From the NCBI RefSeq assembly GCF_003944715.1, contig NZ_RWIT01000010.1, forward strand, positions 62,001 to 126,000: a stretch of 64,000 nt of DNA, in the 5' to 3' direction. Shown here piece after piece: positions 24,690 to 34,388 of this stretch. The notes below the pieces were generated by a model. It was given only the letters and a program-made list of their open reading frames with translations, did no database searches and was not told the DNA's origin. Source of the DNA: Hymenobacter rigui (lineage in GTDB: Bacteria; Bacteroidota; Bacteroidia; Cytophagales; Hymenobacteraceae). The first letter of the stretch is position 1; each line of letters starts with the position of its first letter. Both the position numbers and the translations under genes were made by a program.

Positions 24690-26255
24690 CTATTCCCGCT
24701 CAAATGGGTTGGCCGGCACAACCAGCAGTACTTTTTCGCGCTCCACAACAACCTGCCCGGGCTGCGCCCCCTTGGGTTTGCGCACAAACTTCTTGGGCGT
24801 GTAGGTAACGGGGCACAACGAGTCATTCTGACGGCGGGAATACCAAGCAGCCAGTTGCGCCGCCCGTTCCAGTACCGGCGCCGGCACGGCCTGGCCTGCC
24901 CGCTGCAGGATAACCACGTGCGAGCCGCTTACGTCCTTGGCGTGCAGCCACAGGTCGTCCTTGTGGGCGTAGCGTTGGGTAAGCAGGTCATTGTTCTGGG
25001 CATTGCGACCCACCAGAATGGTGAAGCCGCTATCCTCAAACACTTTAAACGGCAGCTCCTGGGTGGCGGCTTTGGCCGTGCTGGCCGGGTCGAGGCCGTG
25101 CTGTTTGCGCCACTGCCGCAACGGGCGTAGCTCCCCGGTGGGCAATGCGGCCAACTCCTCCAGCTGCTCCAGGGCTGTCAGAGCTTCCGTTTCGCGTCGC
25201 TGAGCCCGGGCGCTGAGCTCCTGGGTTTCGCGCTGTTGGTTTTTGGCCTTGCGGTACAGGTTCTGCGCCGTGCGCTGGGGCGTTTCGGTAGGCTTGAGCT
25301 TGATGACGCGCGGCAGATTATCCTGATAGAAATCCACTACTTCTACCTGCGTGGCTCCGGCCGGAATCTGGCTGAGGTGGGCCATTATCAGGTCGGCGGT
25401 CTGGCGGTAGCCCACCGTGTTTTCCAACGCGTGCAGGCGGCGGCGCACGTGCTGGGCGGCGGTGGCAGCCTCGTCGGCGCGCCTTTCCAGCAACTGTTGC
25501 ACCTGCCGCATTTCCTGCTCGTAGGCGTGGCGGTTAAGTAGCAGGGGCACAAAGCGGCGCAGGGCCCCGATGGGGTCCTCAATCGGCAACGTCAATTCCA
25601 CGTCTCCCACCGGCAGCAGGCTCAGACGGGTGCGCCCGCCCAGCCGGACGATGTACAGCGCTTCAGGGTGCTCCAGCTGCTGCACAACTTCCCGCACCAG
25701 CTGCTGCTTGGTCTCCAGTGGAGCCGGGTCGTAGCCCTGTGGACGCAGGTAGGCTACCGGCAAGTCGCCGAGGCTTGGGTAGGCTTTCAAAGGATTTGCG
25801 GGCTGAGACTCAGGCTCCGGTGGGGAGGCCGGAACCAGGTCCGCATCAGCTGTGTAGCGCTGGTGAAAGAGCTGAGCCGGCGCCTCAGGATGGGACCGGA
25901 ACACAGCGTTTGGCCGGGTGCTGTACAGCTTCAGCAGCAGCGTGGCCCCACTCCGAAACGTGAAGTGCAATACCCGGTCCTGGGGCCAGGCTTCCACGGT
26001 GGCCACTTCCCGTCCCAGCAGCTCCGGCAGCAAATCAACGGAGTTCTGCCGGGCCCGATGGAAGGATTCCGGCAGGGCTAGTAGCGTGCCGGCCGCCGCC
26101 AGCGTGATTTTCAGCCAGAATTCTGCTGTGCCGTTCGTCAGCCCAATCACTAGCTCATCCTTCTCCTGCGAAAAGCACGTGACTACCCGGTACCCCTGCA
26201 GCTGCCGGGTCAGGGCCGGGGCCAGTTGGCGCAGGAAGTAATAGTTGGTGTGCAT
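24690..26255 (-). CDS. NFACT-family RNA-binding protein (RqcH/FbpA-like)
   Basis: The 521-aa protein contains an N-terminal NFACT-N-like region (about 1-130), a helical coiled-coil middle (about 230-380, rich in Gln, Arg and Glu) and a C-terminal NFACT-R/DUF814 domain (about 405-515). The last has the signature 'ILVGRNAQNNDLLT...HKDDLWLHAKDVSGSHVVI'. Family members bind the 60S/50S-peptidyl-tRNA complex and recruit tRNA-Ala in ribosome rescue (RqcH). Older annotations call them fibronectin-binding proteins. It probably shares a transcript with the 26271 gene upstream (15-bp gap). Confidence 0.88.
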   Translation of the reverse strand: MHTNYYFLRQLAPALTRQLQGYRVVTCFSQEKDELVIGLTNGTAEFWLKITLAAAGTLLALPESFHRARQNSVDLLPELLGREVATVEAWPQDRVLHFTFRSGATLLLKLYSTRPNAVFRSHPEAPAQLFHQRYTADADLVPASPPEPESQPANPLKAYPSLGDLPVAYLRPQGYDPAPLETKQQLVREVVQQLEHPEALYIVRLGGRTRLSLLPVGDVELTLPIEDPIGALRRFVPLLLNRHAYEQEMRQVQQLLERRADEAATAAQHVRRRLHALENTVGYRQTADLIMAHLSQIPAGATQVEVVDFYQDNLPRVIKLKPTETPQRTAQNLYRKAKNQQRETQELSARAQRRETEALTALEQLEELAALPTGELRPLRQWRKQHGLDPASTAKAATQELPFKVFEDSGFTILVGRNAQNNDLLTQRYAHKDDLWLHAKDVSGSHVVILQRAGQAVPAPVLERAAQLAAWYSRRQNDSLCPVTYTPKKFVRKPKGAQPGQVVVEREKVLLVVPANPFERE

Positions 26256-26270
26256 GCGAGGAGGGTATGA

Positions 26271-26783
26271 TCAGAGGCGAAAGTGTAGTGGGATAGTCAA
26301 ACTATCCTGGGTTGCGGCCGCTTCGAAACGCAACGTCTTGATAGCTCGCCGCCCTTCATCTGCTAGTAATGCAATAGACTCCGGCGAATATGCCCGCTCC
26401 TCGTCACCGGTCTGTTTTTGCAGCGTTACGGAGCCTACAGTACCATCCGGCCGAACCACAGCTAGAAAAAAGAAGGAGATTATAATTCCTTCGTCGGCGT
26501 GCGTTGTGTAGTCTTTGTGGCGTAAGAAAGCGTCGGGCAGCCCGGTGCGCCGCATGAGCAATGCTACGAGAGTTTGTGCTTGCTGAGCTGAGGCTGAATC
26601 GGGCTTGAGCCAGAAACGGGCAACAGGCGGAACAACTTTGGTGGGGCCGTAGGGTGAGGTAGCCTGACGACCAACGACAAGTGGCATACCTGGTGCGGTA
26701 CTTATTCCTGTTCCTGCCTTCTGCGCCCACACTGGCAAGGCTATACTACTCAGAATGCCAGCTATATATGGAACGAGGCGCAT
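26271..26783 (-). CDS. Periplasmic hypothetical protein with TonB-C-like tail
   Basis: The 170-aa protein starts at the ATG at 26783 ('MRLVPYIAGILSSIALPVWA'), which gives a clear signal peptide. The C-terminal ~80 residues ('FFLAVVRPDGTVGSVTLQKQTG...LTIPLHFRL') resemble the energy-transducer TonB C-terminal fold. There is no membrane anchor or Pro-rich spacer, so it is not a working TonB. It lies 26 bp downstream of the MBL hydrolase and 15 bp upstream of the NFACT gene, as part of a three-gene run. The role is unknown. Confidence 0.65.
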   Translation of the reverse strand: MRLVPYIAGILSSIALPVWAQKAGTGISTAPGMPLVVGRQATSPYGPTKVVPPVARFWLKPDSASAQQAQTLVALLMRRTGLPDAFLRHKDYTTHADEGIIISFFFLAVVRPDGTVGSVTLQKQTGDEERAYSPESIALLADEGRRAIKTLRFEAAATQDSLTIPLHFRL

Positions 26784-26809
26784 TTCTGAAATAGACAGTG
26801 CCCGTTGCA

Positions 26810-27577
26810 TCAAATACTCACCCGCAGCCCGTCGTACGCCAGCCGGATAAAATCCGGCAACGTAGCTTCTACCTCACGGTGGCGGCCCAGCTGGTGGCTG
26901 ATGTGGGTGAGATACGCCCGGCGCGGCGCCAGGTCTTCCAGGATATCCACGGCTTCCTGCAGGGTGAAGTGCGAAATGTGCTGCTCATGGCGCAGGGCAT
27001 TCAGCACAATTACCTCCGAGCCGCGCATGCGTTCCAGGGCCTCCGGCGAAAGGTGGTTGGCATCCGTCACGTAGGTGAAATTACCCACCCGGAAGCCCAA
27101 CACAGGCAGCTTGTAGTGGAGTGCCCGGATGGGCTGAAACTCCACGCCCTCCACCCAAAAGCTGTCGATTTCGTTGAGGATGGGATGCAACTGTACCTGC
27201 GGAATACCGGGATACTTATGCTCCGAGAAGATGTAGGCGTACTCCCGTTTCAACTGCTCCAGCACCCGAGGCTCGGCGTGCAGGGGCATATCCTGCTGCT
27301 GCCGGAAGTTGTAGGCCCGGATATCGTCGAGGCCGCCGGTATGGTCCTTGTGCTCATGGGTGAATACCAGCGCATCAAGGTGGTTGATGTGCTCCCGCAA
27401 GGCCTGCTGCCGAAAATCGGGGCCCGAGTCGATGATAATGCTCTTGCCCTGCACCTGCAGGTGCACCGATACCCGCAGCCGCTTGTCACGGTAGTCTACG
27501 GAACGGCACACGGCACAGGAGCAGCCAATAATAGGCACCCCCTGCGACGTGCCGGTACCCAGGAAGGTGATGTCCAT
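26810..27577 (-). CDS. MBL-fold metallo-hydrolase, PhnP-like
   Basis: The 255-aa cytoplasmic protein has 'TFLGTGTSQGVP' at the N-terminus and a structural-zinc Cys cluster, 'CSCAVC' (about 20-25). The metallo-beta-lactamase motif 'FTHEHKDHTGG' is at about 75-85, with further metal ligands in 'YVTDANHL' and 'YLTHISHQLG'. This combination is that of the PhnP/cyclic-phosphodiesterase and tRNase Z-like branch. Without phn genes nearby the substrate cannot be stated. It is first of a three-gene minus-strand run with the TonB-C-like and NFACT proteins. Confidence 0.88.
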   Translation of the reverse strand: MDITFLGTGTSQGVPIIGCSCAVCRSVDYRDKRLRVSVHLQVQGKSIIIDSGPDFRQQALREHINHLDALVFTHEHKDHTGGLDDIRAYNFRQQQDMPLHAEPRVLEQLKREYAYIFSEHKYPGIPQVQLHPILNEIDSFWVEGVEFQPIRALHYKLPVLGFRVGNFTYVTDANHLSPEALERMRGSEVIVLNALRHEQHISHFTLQEAVDILEDLAPRRAYLTHISHQLGRHREVEATLPDFIRLAYDGLRVSI

Positions 27578-27579
27578 TT

Positions 27580-27684
27580 TAAGGAGTTAGAAGTCAGGAG
27601 CCAGGAGTTATAAGTCAGGAGATATCCTGTGCAGGTAACTGCTCCTACACGGTATATTTCCTGGCTTCTAACTCTTGGCTCCCT
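27580..27684. repeat. Imperfect inverted repeat, GAGTTAGAAGTCAGGA family
   Basis: GGAGTTAGAAGTCAGGAGCC at the left and GGCTTCTAACTCTTGGCTCC at the right form an imperfect inverted repeat between the MBL hydrolase and the response regulator. The left arm contains an internal tandem of AAGTCAGGAG. Confidence 0.55.
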
Positions 27685-27688
27685 TATA

Positions 27689-28066
27689 CTACCCTACATA
27701 TTGTTTTACCACGCGCACCAAGGCATCAAAATCCAGGGGTTTGGGCAGATAATCGGTTACGCCGGCTTCGCGGAACTGCTCCATGGAGTAGTTGTTGGCA
27801 TTACCGGTAATGGCGATAACCGGAATCTTGGCGATGCGCGGGTCGGCGTTGCGGCGAATTTCGCGGGTACATTCCATGCCATCCTTCACCGGAATATTGA
27901 TGTCCATCAACACGCAGTCGATGGGCTGGGTTTCGATCTGCTTGATGACTTCGCCGCCGTTTTTGGCCGACACAATGCGGTATTTCTGAAGTTCCAGGAT
28001 TTTCTTGGTCAGGTTCAGAATAACGGAGCTGTCCTCAGCAATCAGAATCGTTTTAGAGTCGGCCAT
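27689..28066 (-). CDS. Single-domain response regulator
   Basis: The 125-aa receiver domain has no output domain. 'ILIAEDSS' holds the acidic pair near residue 10, 'CVLMDINIPVKDG' holds the phospho-accepting Asp (about 56), 'AITGNA' holds the Thr (about 86) and 'YLPKPLDF' holds the Lys (about 109). It lies 82 bp downstream of the giant hybrid histidine kinase on the same strand and is probably its diffusible phosphorelay partner. As in CheY-like proteins, it must signal through protein contacts. Confidence 0.93.
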   Translation of the reverse strand: MADSKTILIAEDSSVILNLTKKILELQKYRIVSAKNGGEVIKQIETQPIDCVLMDINIPVKDGMECTREIRRNADPRIAKIPVIAITGNANNYSMEQFREAGVTDYLPKPLDFDALVRVVKQYVG

Positions 28067-28148
28067 GGGGAGGGAGATATAGGGAGAGTTCGTGAGGGTT
28101 GTGGGGAGAAAAGGGTGGTAAGGGGCTAATCAGGTAATCGGGAATGAT

Positions 28149-31100
28149 TTAGGGAGCCTGGGTAAGCGTGGGGTATGCTGCTCTAAATTGTGCAAAAAAA
28201 CCCAGTAATTGTTGAAATTCTTCCGTTACACTTTCCGTACGGCCGTTTTTCAACTCATGTTCCAGTTGTTTGGCACTTTCCGCCATATCCCGAATGCCCA
28301 GCGTAAACCCAGTACCTTTTAACTGGTGCAAATGTGGTAAAATCTGCTCGTACTGCCCAGCGGCTACTAACTCGGCCGCTTCACTGAGCACTTGCTCAGC
28401 TTCCTGTTCGAAATCGGCATATAGCTGCGCGGCAAACTCGCCCCCCCCCAGCTGGCGTAGCTGCTCCACTATGTCCAGGTCGATGCAATCGGCCAATTCC
28501 GGGAGGGCTTCTGGTTCGGGTGCGGCCACGCTGGCAGCCGTTTTCAGCGAGTCGGCCAGGGGCGGACCATCCGTCCAGCGCCGCAGCACCGCATACAGGT
28601 CCTGGCTCTTCACGGGCTTGGAAACGTAGTCGTCCATGCCCTGCTGCACAAACCGCTCGGCATCCTCCTTCATGGAGTAAGCCGTCATGGCCACGATGGG
28701 CGGGCAGGCCGCTCCCAGCCGCTGGCGGATTTCCCGCATGGCCGTTACGCCGTCCATCTCCGGCATCTGGATGTCCATGAAAATCAAGTTGTAGCGTGCG
28801 GTAGGAGCAGTTGCCCGGCTGATGGCTTCGAACCCATCGGAGGCCACCACAATGTCGCAGCCCAGCTTATCGAGCAGGCGTGTAGCCACCTTCTGGTTGA
28901 TGGGATTGTCATCCACAAGCAGCACGCGCGGGGCTGTTTCGAAACGCACTACTTCCTGTGGACGCTCCCGGGCCAGTAGCCGCTCCTGCACAATTTCCTC
29001 CTCGTTCAGGGCTACCCGGCAGCGCATGGTAAACCAAAAGGTGGAGCCTTCGCCCACGTTGGAGTACACCCCGATTTCGCCACCCAGCAGCTCGGCCAGC
29101 TGCTTGCTGATAGCCAGTCCTAGCCCGGTCCCGCCAAAGGCTTTGGTAGGGGTAGTGTCGAGCTGAGTGAAGTTGGTGAAGAGCAATTTTTCGTTATCCT
29201 CGGAGATGCCAATGCCAGAATCTTGTACGGCAAACCGCAGCACATGCTCTTCTCCGTCGGTAACGGTTGAGGATACTATGATGCTCACCGTGCCCTCGGC
29301 GGTAAACTTGATGGCGTTGGAGGTGAGGTTGCTCAACACCTGCAGCAGACGGGTTTCATCGGTGATGATGAAGCGGGGCGTGTGCGGGGCAATGTGGTAG
29401 GTGAAGGTGAGATGCTTCTGATTGGCGCGGTTGGCAAACAGCGAATGAATCTTGTCCAGGGTATAGTGCAGGTCGATGCCAGACTCGTTGAGCTGGAGCT
29501 TGCCCGCCTGAATCTTGGACAGGTCGAGGATGTCGTTGAGAATGGCCATCAGCGCATCCGACGACTTGCGCAGCGTGTCCACGTACTCTTCCTGCTCCTC
29601 CGAGGCCACCGTCTGGTGCAGCAGGTCAATCATGCCGATGATGCCGTTCATGGGCGTACGCAGCTCGTGGCTCATGTTGGCCAGGAACAGGGTTTTGGCC
29701 TCCAGGGCCAGCTCCGCCGCTTCTTTGGCCCGGCGCAAGTCGTCCTGCATCTGTTTCAGGCCGGTAATGTCGCGGGCAATGCCTTCGGTGCCACTGCCGG
29801 CGTCGTCGGTTACGCGGCGGGCATTTACCAGCACGCTCACCGAGTGGCCATCCTTATGGCGCATGGCAATTTCAAAGTTGCGGGCCTCGCCGTGCGTGCG
29901 TACTTCCTCCAGCAGCGTCGCTCGCTCCAATGGGTACAGGTAGTAGTCGCCGATGTAGTTGCCCAGTGCCTCTTCGGGGGTGTAGCCCAGCATATCGTAC
30001 ACGGAAGGGCTGAGCAGCGTAATCATGCCACGCCCGTCGGTGCGGTAGTACACATCCTGGAACGACTCGAAAATGGCCCGGAATTTCTCCTCCTGAGCGG
30101 CCAGTTCCAGCTGGCTGCGCTTTTTGTCGGTGATGTCGTGGGCAATGCCCGAAATTTCCTCGAAGGAGCCGTCGTCGAGGTAAATGGGGTTAAGGTAGAT
30201 TTCGCGCCAAGTATCCAGGCCCCGGGCGTCGCGCAGGCGTACCTCAAACCGCTGCGGGTTACCCTGGAAAGCCTTGCGGTAGTTATCGATGAAGGCTTCG
30301 CGGGCGTCTTCCTCCATTAATGCCACATCGGCCTGCCACAGGTTCACGTTCAGGGCCGGGTACACGCCGTTGCGGCGCAGGAAGTAGGCGGCGTAGTTGC
30401 GGTTGAAGGACGACAGGCGGGAGTGCGTGTCCACAGACCACATCAGGTGGGAGCCGCTTTCAAAAATGGCGTTCAGACGGGCGTTTTGCTTCTGAATCTG
30501 CACCTCATTGCGTTTGCGCTCAATGGCCAGGGCTACCTGGTTGGAAATGAAGTGCAGAATCTCAATATCGGTGGGGGCGTAAGCATCGGCCTTCTGGTAG
30601 TCCTGCACCGCAATAACCCCGATAATCCGCTCCCCGATGCTCAGGGGCGAGCAGAGCATTACCTCCGGCATAAGCCCGTAGGCCGTGATGGTGCCGTTGC
30701 TGATGAGTTCCTGCAGCTCATCCCGCAACAGGTACTGCGGCCGGCCCGTGCGGATGATGTACTCCGAGACCCCCGAGGAAAACGGCCGGGCCATCATGCT
30801 CTGGTCGCCCTGGGCATTCTGATCCACGAAGTAGGCAAACTGCAGCTGAGTGCGGGCCTCGTCGCAGAGAGCAATGTAGAAGTTGTTGGTTTCGATAATC
30901 TTGCTCAGCTCCCGGTGAATGGCGCCGTAGAGGGAGTGCAAATCCTTGGAGCTGATGGCCAGGTTGGCAATACTGTAGTACACCTTCTGCAGCCGCTCCG
31001 CCTTGATACGGTCCGTAATATCGTGCAGAATGGCGCGGGTGCTGACCGGCTCGTTGTCCTGCCAGGAGCAGCTGATGGAGCCGATGAGGTGCACCGGCTT

Positions 31101-32225
31101 GCCCGATTTGGTCAGAAACACCGTTTCCAGCTTGTTCACCTTCTCGCCCTTGTACAGGTTGCGCAGCTGATAGAGCAGCTTGGCTTTATAATAAGGGTGC
31201 ACCACATCCGAAAGGGTGAGGTGGGGCAGGTCGGCGTCGTCGTAGCCCAGCTTCTCCTTCCAGGCCTTATTCACGAACAGGAACCGGTTGTCGATGCTCA
31301 GATTCTGAATCAGGTCGTGGGCGTTGTCGAGAAAGTCCTGGAGGCGGTTGCGGTTGTCGGTGAGGGCGCGCACGGCCACCTGCTTATCCGTAATATCACG
31401 GCCCACGAACAGGATACCGTTGATCTGGCCCTGGTCGTCGCGCTCGAACTCGGAGTGCCAGAAGAAGGTTCGGCCCTGGCCGGAAATGGTGAGCAGGGAG
31501 CGTTCAAAAAAATCCTGCAGCTGCTCTTCTTCAATAGCCCGCTGAAAGGCAAAGCGCCGCGGAGCCTGCTCAGTGGCCGGCGCAAACAGACTGAAATATT
31601 CGCGGCCGATGAGGGTGGCGGCCGGCCGGCCCGTTACCTCGCAGAAATATTCGTTGACATCTTGAATGCGGGCCTCTTTGTCCAGGAGCAGATAACACAT
31701 GCCGGCCCGGCTGAGCACATCCCGGAACTGTCCGCGCGAGAAATGACTAAGCGGAGCCGCCGCCGTTGCAGATGGTGCGCTGGTTGGGCCCGCCTGCACG
31801 TAGGGCGCAATATCGCGCAGCGTCAGCAGCACCAAGGGGTTCTCGCCGTTGCTGATGCGGCTCAGCGCCGCCCAGGCTTCCAGCCCGAGGCCGTCGGAGC
31901 GGTGCCCGCTCCACCGAAACGACTGCCGCTCTCCGCTGCGGACGCAGGCAATAATCTGTTCCCGTAGTTGCAGTTCCGAGGTAAGCTGGATAGGGGAGGC
32001 CGGCTCGGGCACCAGGGAAAAAGCCATCAGGCCAGTACCCAGCAGCATGGGCCGCGTAGTGTGCAGATAAGCAACTATCCGCTGGTTGCAGTCGAGCAGG
32101 GTGCCGGTGGCATCGTACAGTAGCAGTCCGTCGAAGGATTCCTCGAACAGGGCGCGGTATAACTCCGGGGCCAGGCTGGAACCGGGCGTGGGGGCAACGG
32201 CGGAGGTGTTGGGAAGGATGGACAT
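28149..32225 (-). CDS. Multi-PAS/GAF hybrid histidine kinase with REC and Hpt domains
   Basis: The 1358-aa protein has no membrane segment, so it is a cytoplasmic sensor. The approximate order is PAS (20-140), PAS (170-280), PAS (290-410), GAF (425-575), PAS (590-710) and PAS (715-835). HisKA ('LANMSHELRTPMNG', phospho-His about 865) and HATPase_c ('NLTSNAIKF', 'GGTGLGLAISKQL') follow. The protein ends with a receiver domain ('LIFMDIQMPEMDG', about 1120-1230) and an Hpt domain ('HLHQLKGTG', about 1300). All catalytic residues are present, so an internal His-Asp-His relay to the adjacent single-domain regulator is likely. The signal is unknown; PAS and GAF modules suggest redox, light or small-molecule input. 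Confidence 0.95.
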   Translation of the reverse strand: MSILPNTSAVAPTPGSSLAPELYRALFEESFDGLLLYDATGTLLDCNQRIVAYLHTTRPMLLGTGLMAFSLVPEPASPIQLTSELQLREQIIACVRSGERQSFRWSGHRSDGLGLEAWAALSRISNGENPLVLLTLRDIAPYVQAGPTSAPSATAAAPLSHFSRGQFRDVLSRAGMCYLLLDKEARIQDVNEYFCEVTGRPAATLIGREYFSLFAPATEQAPRRFAFQRAIEEEQLQDFFERSLLTISGQGRTFFWHSEFERDDQGQINGILFVGRDITDKQVAVRALTDNRNRLQDFLDNAHDLIQNLSIDNRFLFVNKAWKEKLGYDDADLPHLTLSDVVHPYYKAKLLYQLRNLYKGEKVNKLETVFLTKSGKPVHLIGSISCSWQDNEPVSTRAILHDITDRIKAERLQKVYYSIANLAISSKDLHSLYGAIHRELSKIIETNNFYIALCDEARTQLQFAYFVDQNAQGDQSMMARPFSSGVSEYIIRTGRPQYLLRDELQELISNGTITAYGLMPEVMLCSPLSIGERIIGVIAVQDYQKADAYAPTDIEILHFISNQVALAIERKRNEVQIQKQNARLNAIFESGSHLMWSVDTHSRLSSFNRNYAAYFLRRNGVYPALNVNLWQADVALMEEDAREAFIDNYRKAFQGNPQRFEVRLRDARGLDTWREIYLNPIYLDDGSFEEISGIAHDITDKKRSQLELAAQEEKFRAIFESFQDVYYRTDGRGMITLLSPSVYDMLGYTPEEALGNYIGDYYLYPLERATLLEEVRTHGEARNFEIAMRHKDGHSVSVLVNARRVTDDAGSGTEGIARDITGLKQMQDDLRRAKEAAELALEAKTLFLANMSHELRTPMNGIIGMIDLLHQTVASEEQEEYVDTLRKSSDALMAILNDILDLSKIQAGKLQLNESGIDLHYTLDKIHSLFANRANQKHLTFTYHIAPHTPRFIITDETRLLQVLSNLTSNAIKFTAEGTVSIIVSSTVTDGEEHVLRFAVQDSGIGISEDNEKLLFTNFTQLDTTPTKAFGGTGLGLAISKQLAELLGGEIGVYSNVGEGSTFWFTMRCRVALNEEEIVQERLLARERPQEVVRFETAPRVLLVDDNPINQKVATRLLDKLGCDIVVASDGFEAISRATAPTARYNLIFMDIQMPEMDGVTAMREIRQRLGAACPPIVAMTAYSMKEDAERFVQQGMDDYVSKPVKSQDLYAVLRRWTDGPPLADSLKTAASVAAPEPEALPELADCIDLDIVEQLRQLGGGEFAAQLYADFEQEAEQVLSEAAELVAAGQYEQILPHLHQLKGTGFTLGIRDMAESAKQLEHELKNGRTESVTEEFQQLLGFFAQFRAAYPTLTQAP

Positions 32226-32285
32226 AGATATGGCAGATGCGCGGCAGAATCTGGCCCGGCAGAAGCCGACACCGGTTGAAGTTCT

Positions 32286-32293
32286 TAAATTTG
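32286..32293 (+). promoter_or_regulatory. -7 promoter box of the GT4-miaA operon
   Basis: TAAATTTG matches TAnnTTTG and lies 53 bp before the GTG start at 32347, in the divergent gap with the histidine kinase gene. Confidence 0.45.
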
Positions 32294-32346
32294 CGACAAT
32301 TCCTGAAAATACCGCCGGCTCTGGGTAGCCTGGTTAGCTGCTCTCC

Positions 32347-33483
32347 GTGCCTACTCGACTGGTTTTCACTGTTACTACCGATCTGAACTACGACCAGCGG
32401 ATGCAGCGCATCTGCGGCTCGCTGGCCCGGGCCGGTTATGAGGTGCTGCTGGTGGGGCGGCAGTGGCCCGCTTCCCGGCCGCTCATGCCCCAGCCGTACC
32501 GGCAGCACCGGCTCCGTTGCCGGTTCACGCGGGGCAAGCTGTTTTACCTGGAATTCAACGTGCGCCTGCTGCTGTTTCTGCTGGGCCAGCGCGCCGCCGC
32601 CTGGTGCGCCATCGACCTGGATACGGCCCTGCCCGTGTGGCTGCGGGCCCGGCTGGGCGGCCAGCCCTTCGTGTACGATGCCCACGAGCTGTTCACGGAA
32701 GTGCCGGAGGTAGTGGCCCGGCCCCGGGTGCAGCGCCTCTGGCGAATGATTGAAGATTTCATTGTGCCCCGGGCTAGTCTAGCGTACACCGTGGGGCCCG
32801 CGTTGGCGCGGGTATTTGAGCAGCGGCACGGCCGGCCGTTTGCGGTAGTGCGCAACATCAGCTGCCTGGAAGAACCCGTTGCTCCGCCCGTAGCGGAACC
32901 GGCCGCGGCAGACATCATTCTGTATCAGGGGGCGCTCAACGCGGGCCGGGGTTTGGAGCCGCTGCTGGAAGCCATGCCGCAGATAAACGGCCGCCTCATT
33001 ATCTGCGGGGAAGGCGATTTGTCGGCCGAGCTGCGCGCCCGGGCTGCCCGGTTGGGGCTGGTGCAGAGCGGGCGGGTGGAGTTTCGGGGGTATGTGCTGC
33101 CCGCCGAGCTACGGGTGCTTACCCGGCAGGCCACGGTAGGAGTGATGCTGCTCGAAAATCAGGGGCTGAGCTACTATTACTCCCTGGCCAATAAATTCTT
33201 TGATTACCTGCACGCCGGAGTACCCCAGGTGGTTATCGACTTTCCTGAGTACCGCGCCCTGAACGAGCAGTACCACGTGGCCGATTTGATACCCGACCTG
33301 CAGCCCGCTACCCTGGCCGCGGCCCTCAACCGCCTGCTGCCGGGTGGCGACGCGGCGCATTACCGCACTCTGGCTGAGAATTGCCGCCGGGCGCGGCCGG
33401 AATTGAGTTGGCAGCACGAGGAGCAGCACCTGCTACAACTATACGCCCAACTACTTCCTTCATCCTCTACTTCTGCCTTATGA
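32347..33483 (+). CDS. GT4-like glycosyltransferase
   Basis: The 378-aa protein starts at GTG 32347. The GT-B N-terminal domain begins 'RLVFTVTTDLNYDQRM'. 'FVYDAHELFTEVPEV' (about 108-122) is typical of GT4 enzymes of exopolysaccharide synthesis. The C-terminal donor domain has 'IILYQGALNAGRGLEPLLEA', 'LIICGEGDL' and 'ANKFFDYLHAGVPQVVIDFPEYR', with Glu replaced in the usual EX7E. Its stop overlaps the miaA start as ATGA, so the two genes are translationally coupled. The linkage to tRNA modification is probably only transcriptional. Sugar and acceptor are unknown. Confidence 0.85.
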   Translation: MPTRLVFTVTTDLNYDQRMQRICGSLARAGYEVLLVGRQWPASRPLMPQPYRQHRLRCRFTRGKLFYLEFNVRLLLFLLGQRAAAWCAIDLDTALPVWLRARLGGQPFVYDAHELFTEVPEVVARPRVQRLWRMIEDFIVPRASLAYTVGPALARVFEQRHGRPFAVVRNISCLEEPVAPPVAEPAAADIILYQGALNAGRGLEPLLEAMPQINGRLIICGEGDLSAELRARAARLGLVQSGRVEFRGYVLPAELRVLTRQATVGVMLLENQGLSYYYSLANKFFDYLHAGVPQVVIDFPEYRALNEQYHVADLIPDLQPATLAAALNRLLPGGDAAHYRTLAENCRRARPELSWQHEEQHLLQLYAQLLPSSSTSAL

Positions 33484-34388
33484 ATCTGCTGCCTGAATTA
33501 GCTGCCGCCACCGAGCCCACCCTACTGGTTATCAGCGGGCCTACGGCCGTGGGCAAAACGGCCCTGTGCGTACAGCTGGCCCGGCAGCTGGGTACGGAAA
33601 TCGTATCGGCCGACTCCCGGCAGTTTTTCCGGGAGCTGAGCATTGGTACGGCCAAGCCCACACCGGAGGAAATGCAGGGCGTGCCGCACCACTTTATCAA
33701 CTCGCACAGCATAACGGAGGAGTACAACGCCGGCCGCTTCGAGCAGGAGGCCCTGGCCTTGTTGCAGGAACTGTTTCAGCGCCACCGGGTGGTTATTCTC
33801 ACGGGCGGCTCCGGGCTGTACCTGCAGGCCGTGACGGAAGGCTTCGATGCCCTGCCAGCCGTGGACCCTGCCGTGCGTCAGCAAATCAAGGCCGAGCTGG
33901 AGGCCGGGGGCCTGGAGCCGCTGGTAGCGGAACTGGCCCGCCTCGACCCGGTAACGCACGCCCGTATCGACCGGCAAAACCACCAGCGGGTGGTGCGGGC
34001 CCTGGAAATAAGCCGGGGCACGGGCCGGCCGTTCAGTTCCTTTCACGGCCAAACCGCTGCCGAACGGCCTTTCCGCACCGTCAAAATTGCCCTCAACCGG
34101 AGCCGGGAAGAACTGTATGAGCGCATCGACCAGCGCATGGACCAGATGCTGGCGGAAGGTTTAGAAGCGGAAGCCCGCGCCCTGTACCCGTACCGCCACC
34201 ACAACGCCCTCCAGACGGTAGGCTACAAGGAGCTGTTCGATTACTTCGAGGGCCAGTACGATTACACCGAAGCCGTGCGCCTGCTCAAGCGCAACTCCCG
34301 GCACTATGCCAAGCGCCAGCTCACCTGGCTCCGCCGCGACGAGGAGTACCAGTGGCTACACCCCGAACAGCTTACCATACGTGGCTAA
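33480..34388 (+). CDS. miaA: tRNA dimethylallyltransferase
   Basis: The 302-aa protein transfers a dimethylallyl group to A37 of tRNAs that read codons beginning with U. The P-loop 'VISGPTAVGKTAL' is at about 17-29. 'EIVSADSRQFFRELSIGTAKPT' includes the substrate-binding Asp-Ser, and 'GGSGLYLQAV', 'NHQRVVRALEI' and 'TVGYKELFDYFEG' are family signatures. The start ATG at 33480 overlaps the upstream glycosyltransferase stop by 4 bp. The 3' end overlaps the convergent gene at 34372 by 17 bp. Confidence 0.97.
   Translation: MNLLPELAAATEPTLLVISGPTAVGKTALCVQLARQLGTEIVSADSRQFFRELSIGTAKPTPEEMQGVPHHFINSHSITEEYNAGRFEQEALALLQELFQRHRVVILTGGSGLYLQAVTEGFDALPAVDPAVRQQIKAELEAGGLEPLVAELARLDPVTHARIDRQNHQRVVRALEISRGTGRPFSSFHGQTAAERPFRTVKIALNRSREELYERIDQRMDQMLAEGLEAEARALYPYRHHNALQTVGYKELFDYFEGQYDYTEAVRLLKRNSRHYAKRQLTWLRRDEEYQWLHPEQLTIRG

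Noticed and set aside
30423..31967. 514-codon open frame antisense to the hybrid histidine kinase
   Set aside because: It covers PAS and GAF domains of a clear kinase gene and shows no independent domain.
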